A stretch of DNA of 64,000 nt, taken from NCBI RefSeq assembly GCF_036711975.1, contig NC_091976.1, forward strand, positions 10,478,001 through 10,542,000, given 5' to 3'. Every line of letters begins with the position of its first letter. Position 1 is the first letter of the stretch. The position numbers and the translations under genes are program-made. This document shows, piece after piece, positions 63,661 through 64,000 of this stretch. Under the pieces are notes generated by a model. That model was not told the DNA's origin, made no database searches, and saw nothing but the letters and a program-made list of their open reading frames with translations. This DNA is from Onthophagus taurus (taxonomy: Eukaryota; Arthropoda; Insecta; Coleoptera; Scarabaeidae).

Positions 63661-64000
63661 TACTGTTATTTCATTTTTCTTGATTTTAACGTAAATAATC
63701 GTGGTTACAATAGAAATTCATTTAAATGAAATAAATTTAAATAAGAGGGGATTAAAGCCTACATACATTTCATTTTAAGTCTGCAATTTTCTTAATTCCA
63801 AATATTAAATATAAATTATATAAAATTTATAATCTTTTATTTTAAATATATTTTAGTTATTCGGAAGGAGAATTAGCATTGTTTCCAAATTTATGTGCAC
63901 TGTGTCACTATCCAACTACTACTTAAATTCAATGGTTAGTTAAATGATTTCTAGAAAAATATTCTTTAGTTGAAAAGGAATTTGTGTTGTGTTAAAAGAA
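63661..64000. other. AT-rich flank
   Basis: Downstream of the YqaJ stop; nothing recognised. Confidence 0.4.

Overview
The window is eukaryotic and almost certainly from an insect: it is AT-rich, has spliced transposase genes (THAP, MADF-BESS) and no bacterial gene organisation, and is built from transposable elements typical of arthropods. I recognise no single-copy host gene, tRNA, rRNA or CRISPR. The window is a nest of transposons that have inserted into one another: Ty3/gypsy LTR elements (at least five lineages, called gypsy-A, B, C, X and Y here), two PIF/Harbinger elements, two piggyBac elements, a P-element-like THAP transposon, a Mutator-like/YqaJ gene, several Tc1/mariner-type DD41D elements and MITEs, hAT, pogo, non-LTR retrotransposons and Penelope-like elements (PLEs).

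Layout. 1-2.7 kb: gypsy-B integrase interrupted by Harbinger-1. 2.7-7.9 kb: gypsy-A pol and 3' LTR. 7.9-8.3 kb: 5' half of a DD41D transposase. 9.1-14.3 kb: P-element-like gene on the minus strand, itself hit by a LINE and a fold-back MITE. 14.5-15.5 kb: long terminal repeat of the DD41D element. 15.5-17.2 kb: 5' half of a Mutator-like transposase. 17.8-28.0 kb: Harbinger-2 (transposase minus, MADF-BESS partner plus) carrying a chimeric gypsy-X/Y element and a LINE. 28.0-43.2 kb: gypsy-C on the minus strand, split by Harbinger-2, a mariner-type element (which holds piggyBac-2, hAT and LINEs), a small LTR element and a solo LTR. 43.7-49.8 kb: hAT-2, LINE-2, PLE-2 fragment, a DUF7869-like gene split by pogo, and the rest of gypsy-B. 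49.8-53.7 kb: piggyBac-1. 53.7-55.0 kb: the other half of Harbinger-1. 55.1-56.6 kb: gypsy-A LTR end and gag. 56.6-59.6 kb: an intact PLE. 59.6-64 kb: inverted gypsy-A LTR start, 3' half of the DD41D transposase, its other long terminal repeat, and the YqaJ 3' half of the Mutator-like gene.

Two points stand out. First, gypsy-C carries a TARG1/OARD1-like macrodomain, in frame, between RNase H and integrase. Second, five different elements (gypsy-B, Harbinger-1, gypsy-A, the DD41D transposon and the Mutator-like gene) each have one half at the left and the other half at the right of the window on the opposite strand. Their halves join in frame or nearly so if roughly 2716-55030 is turned round. 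The simplest reading is a ~52 kb inversion with breakpoints inside Harbinger-1 and gypsy-A, plus a third break in the gypsy-A LTR now occupied by the PLE; an assembly error must also be excluded.
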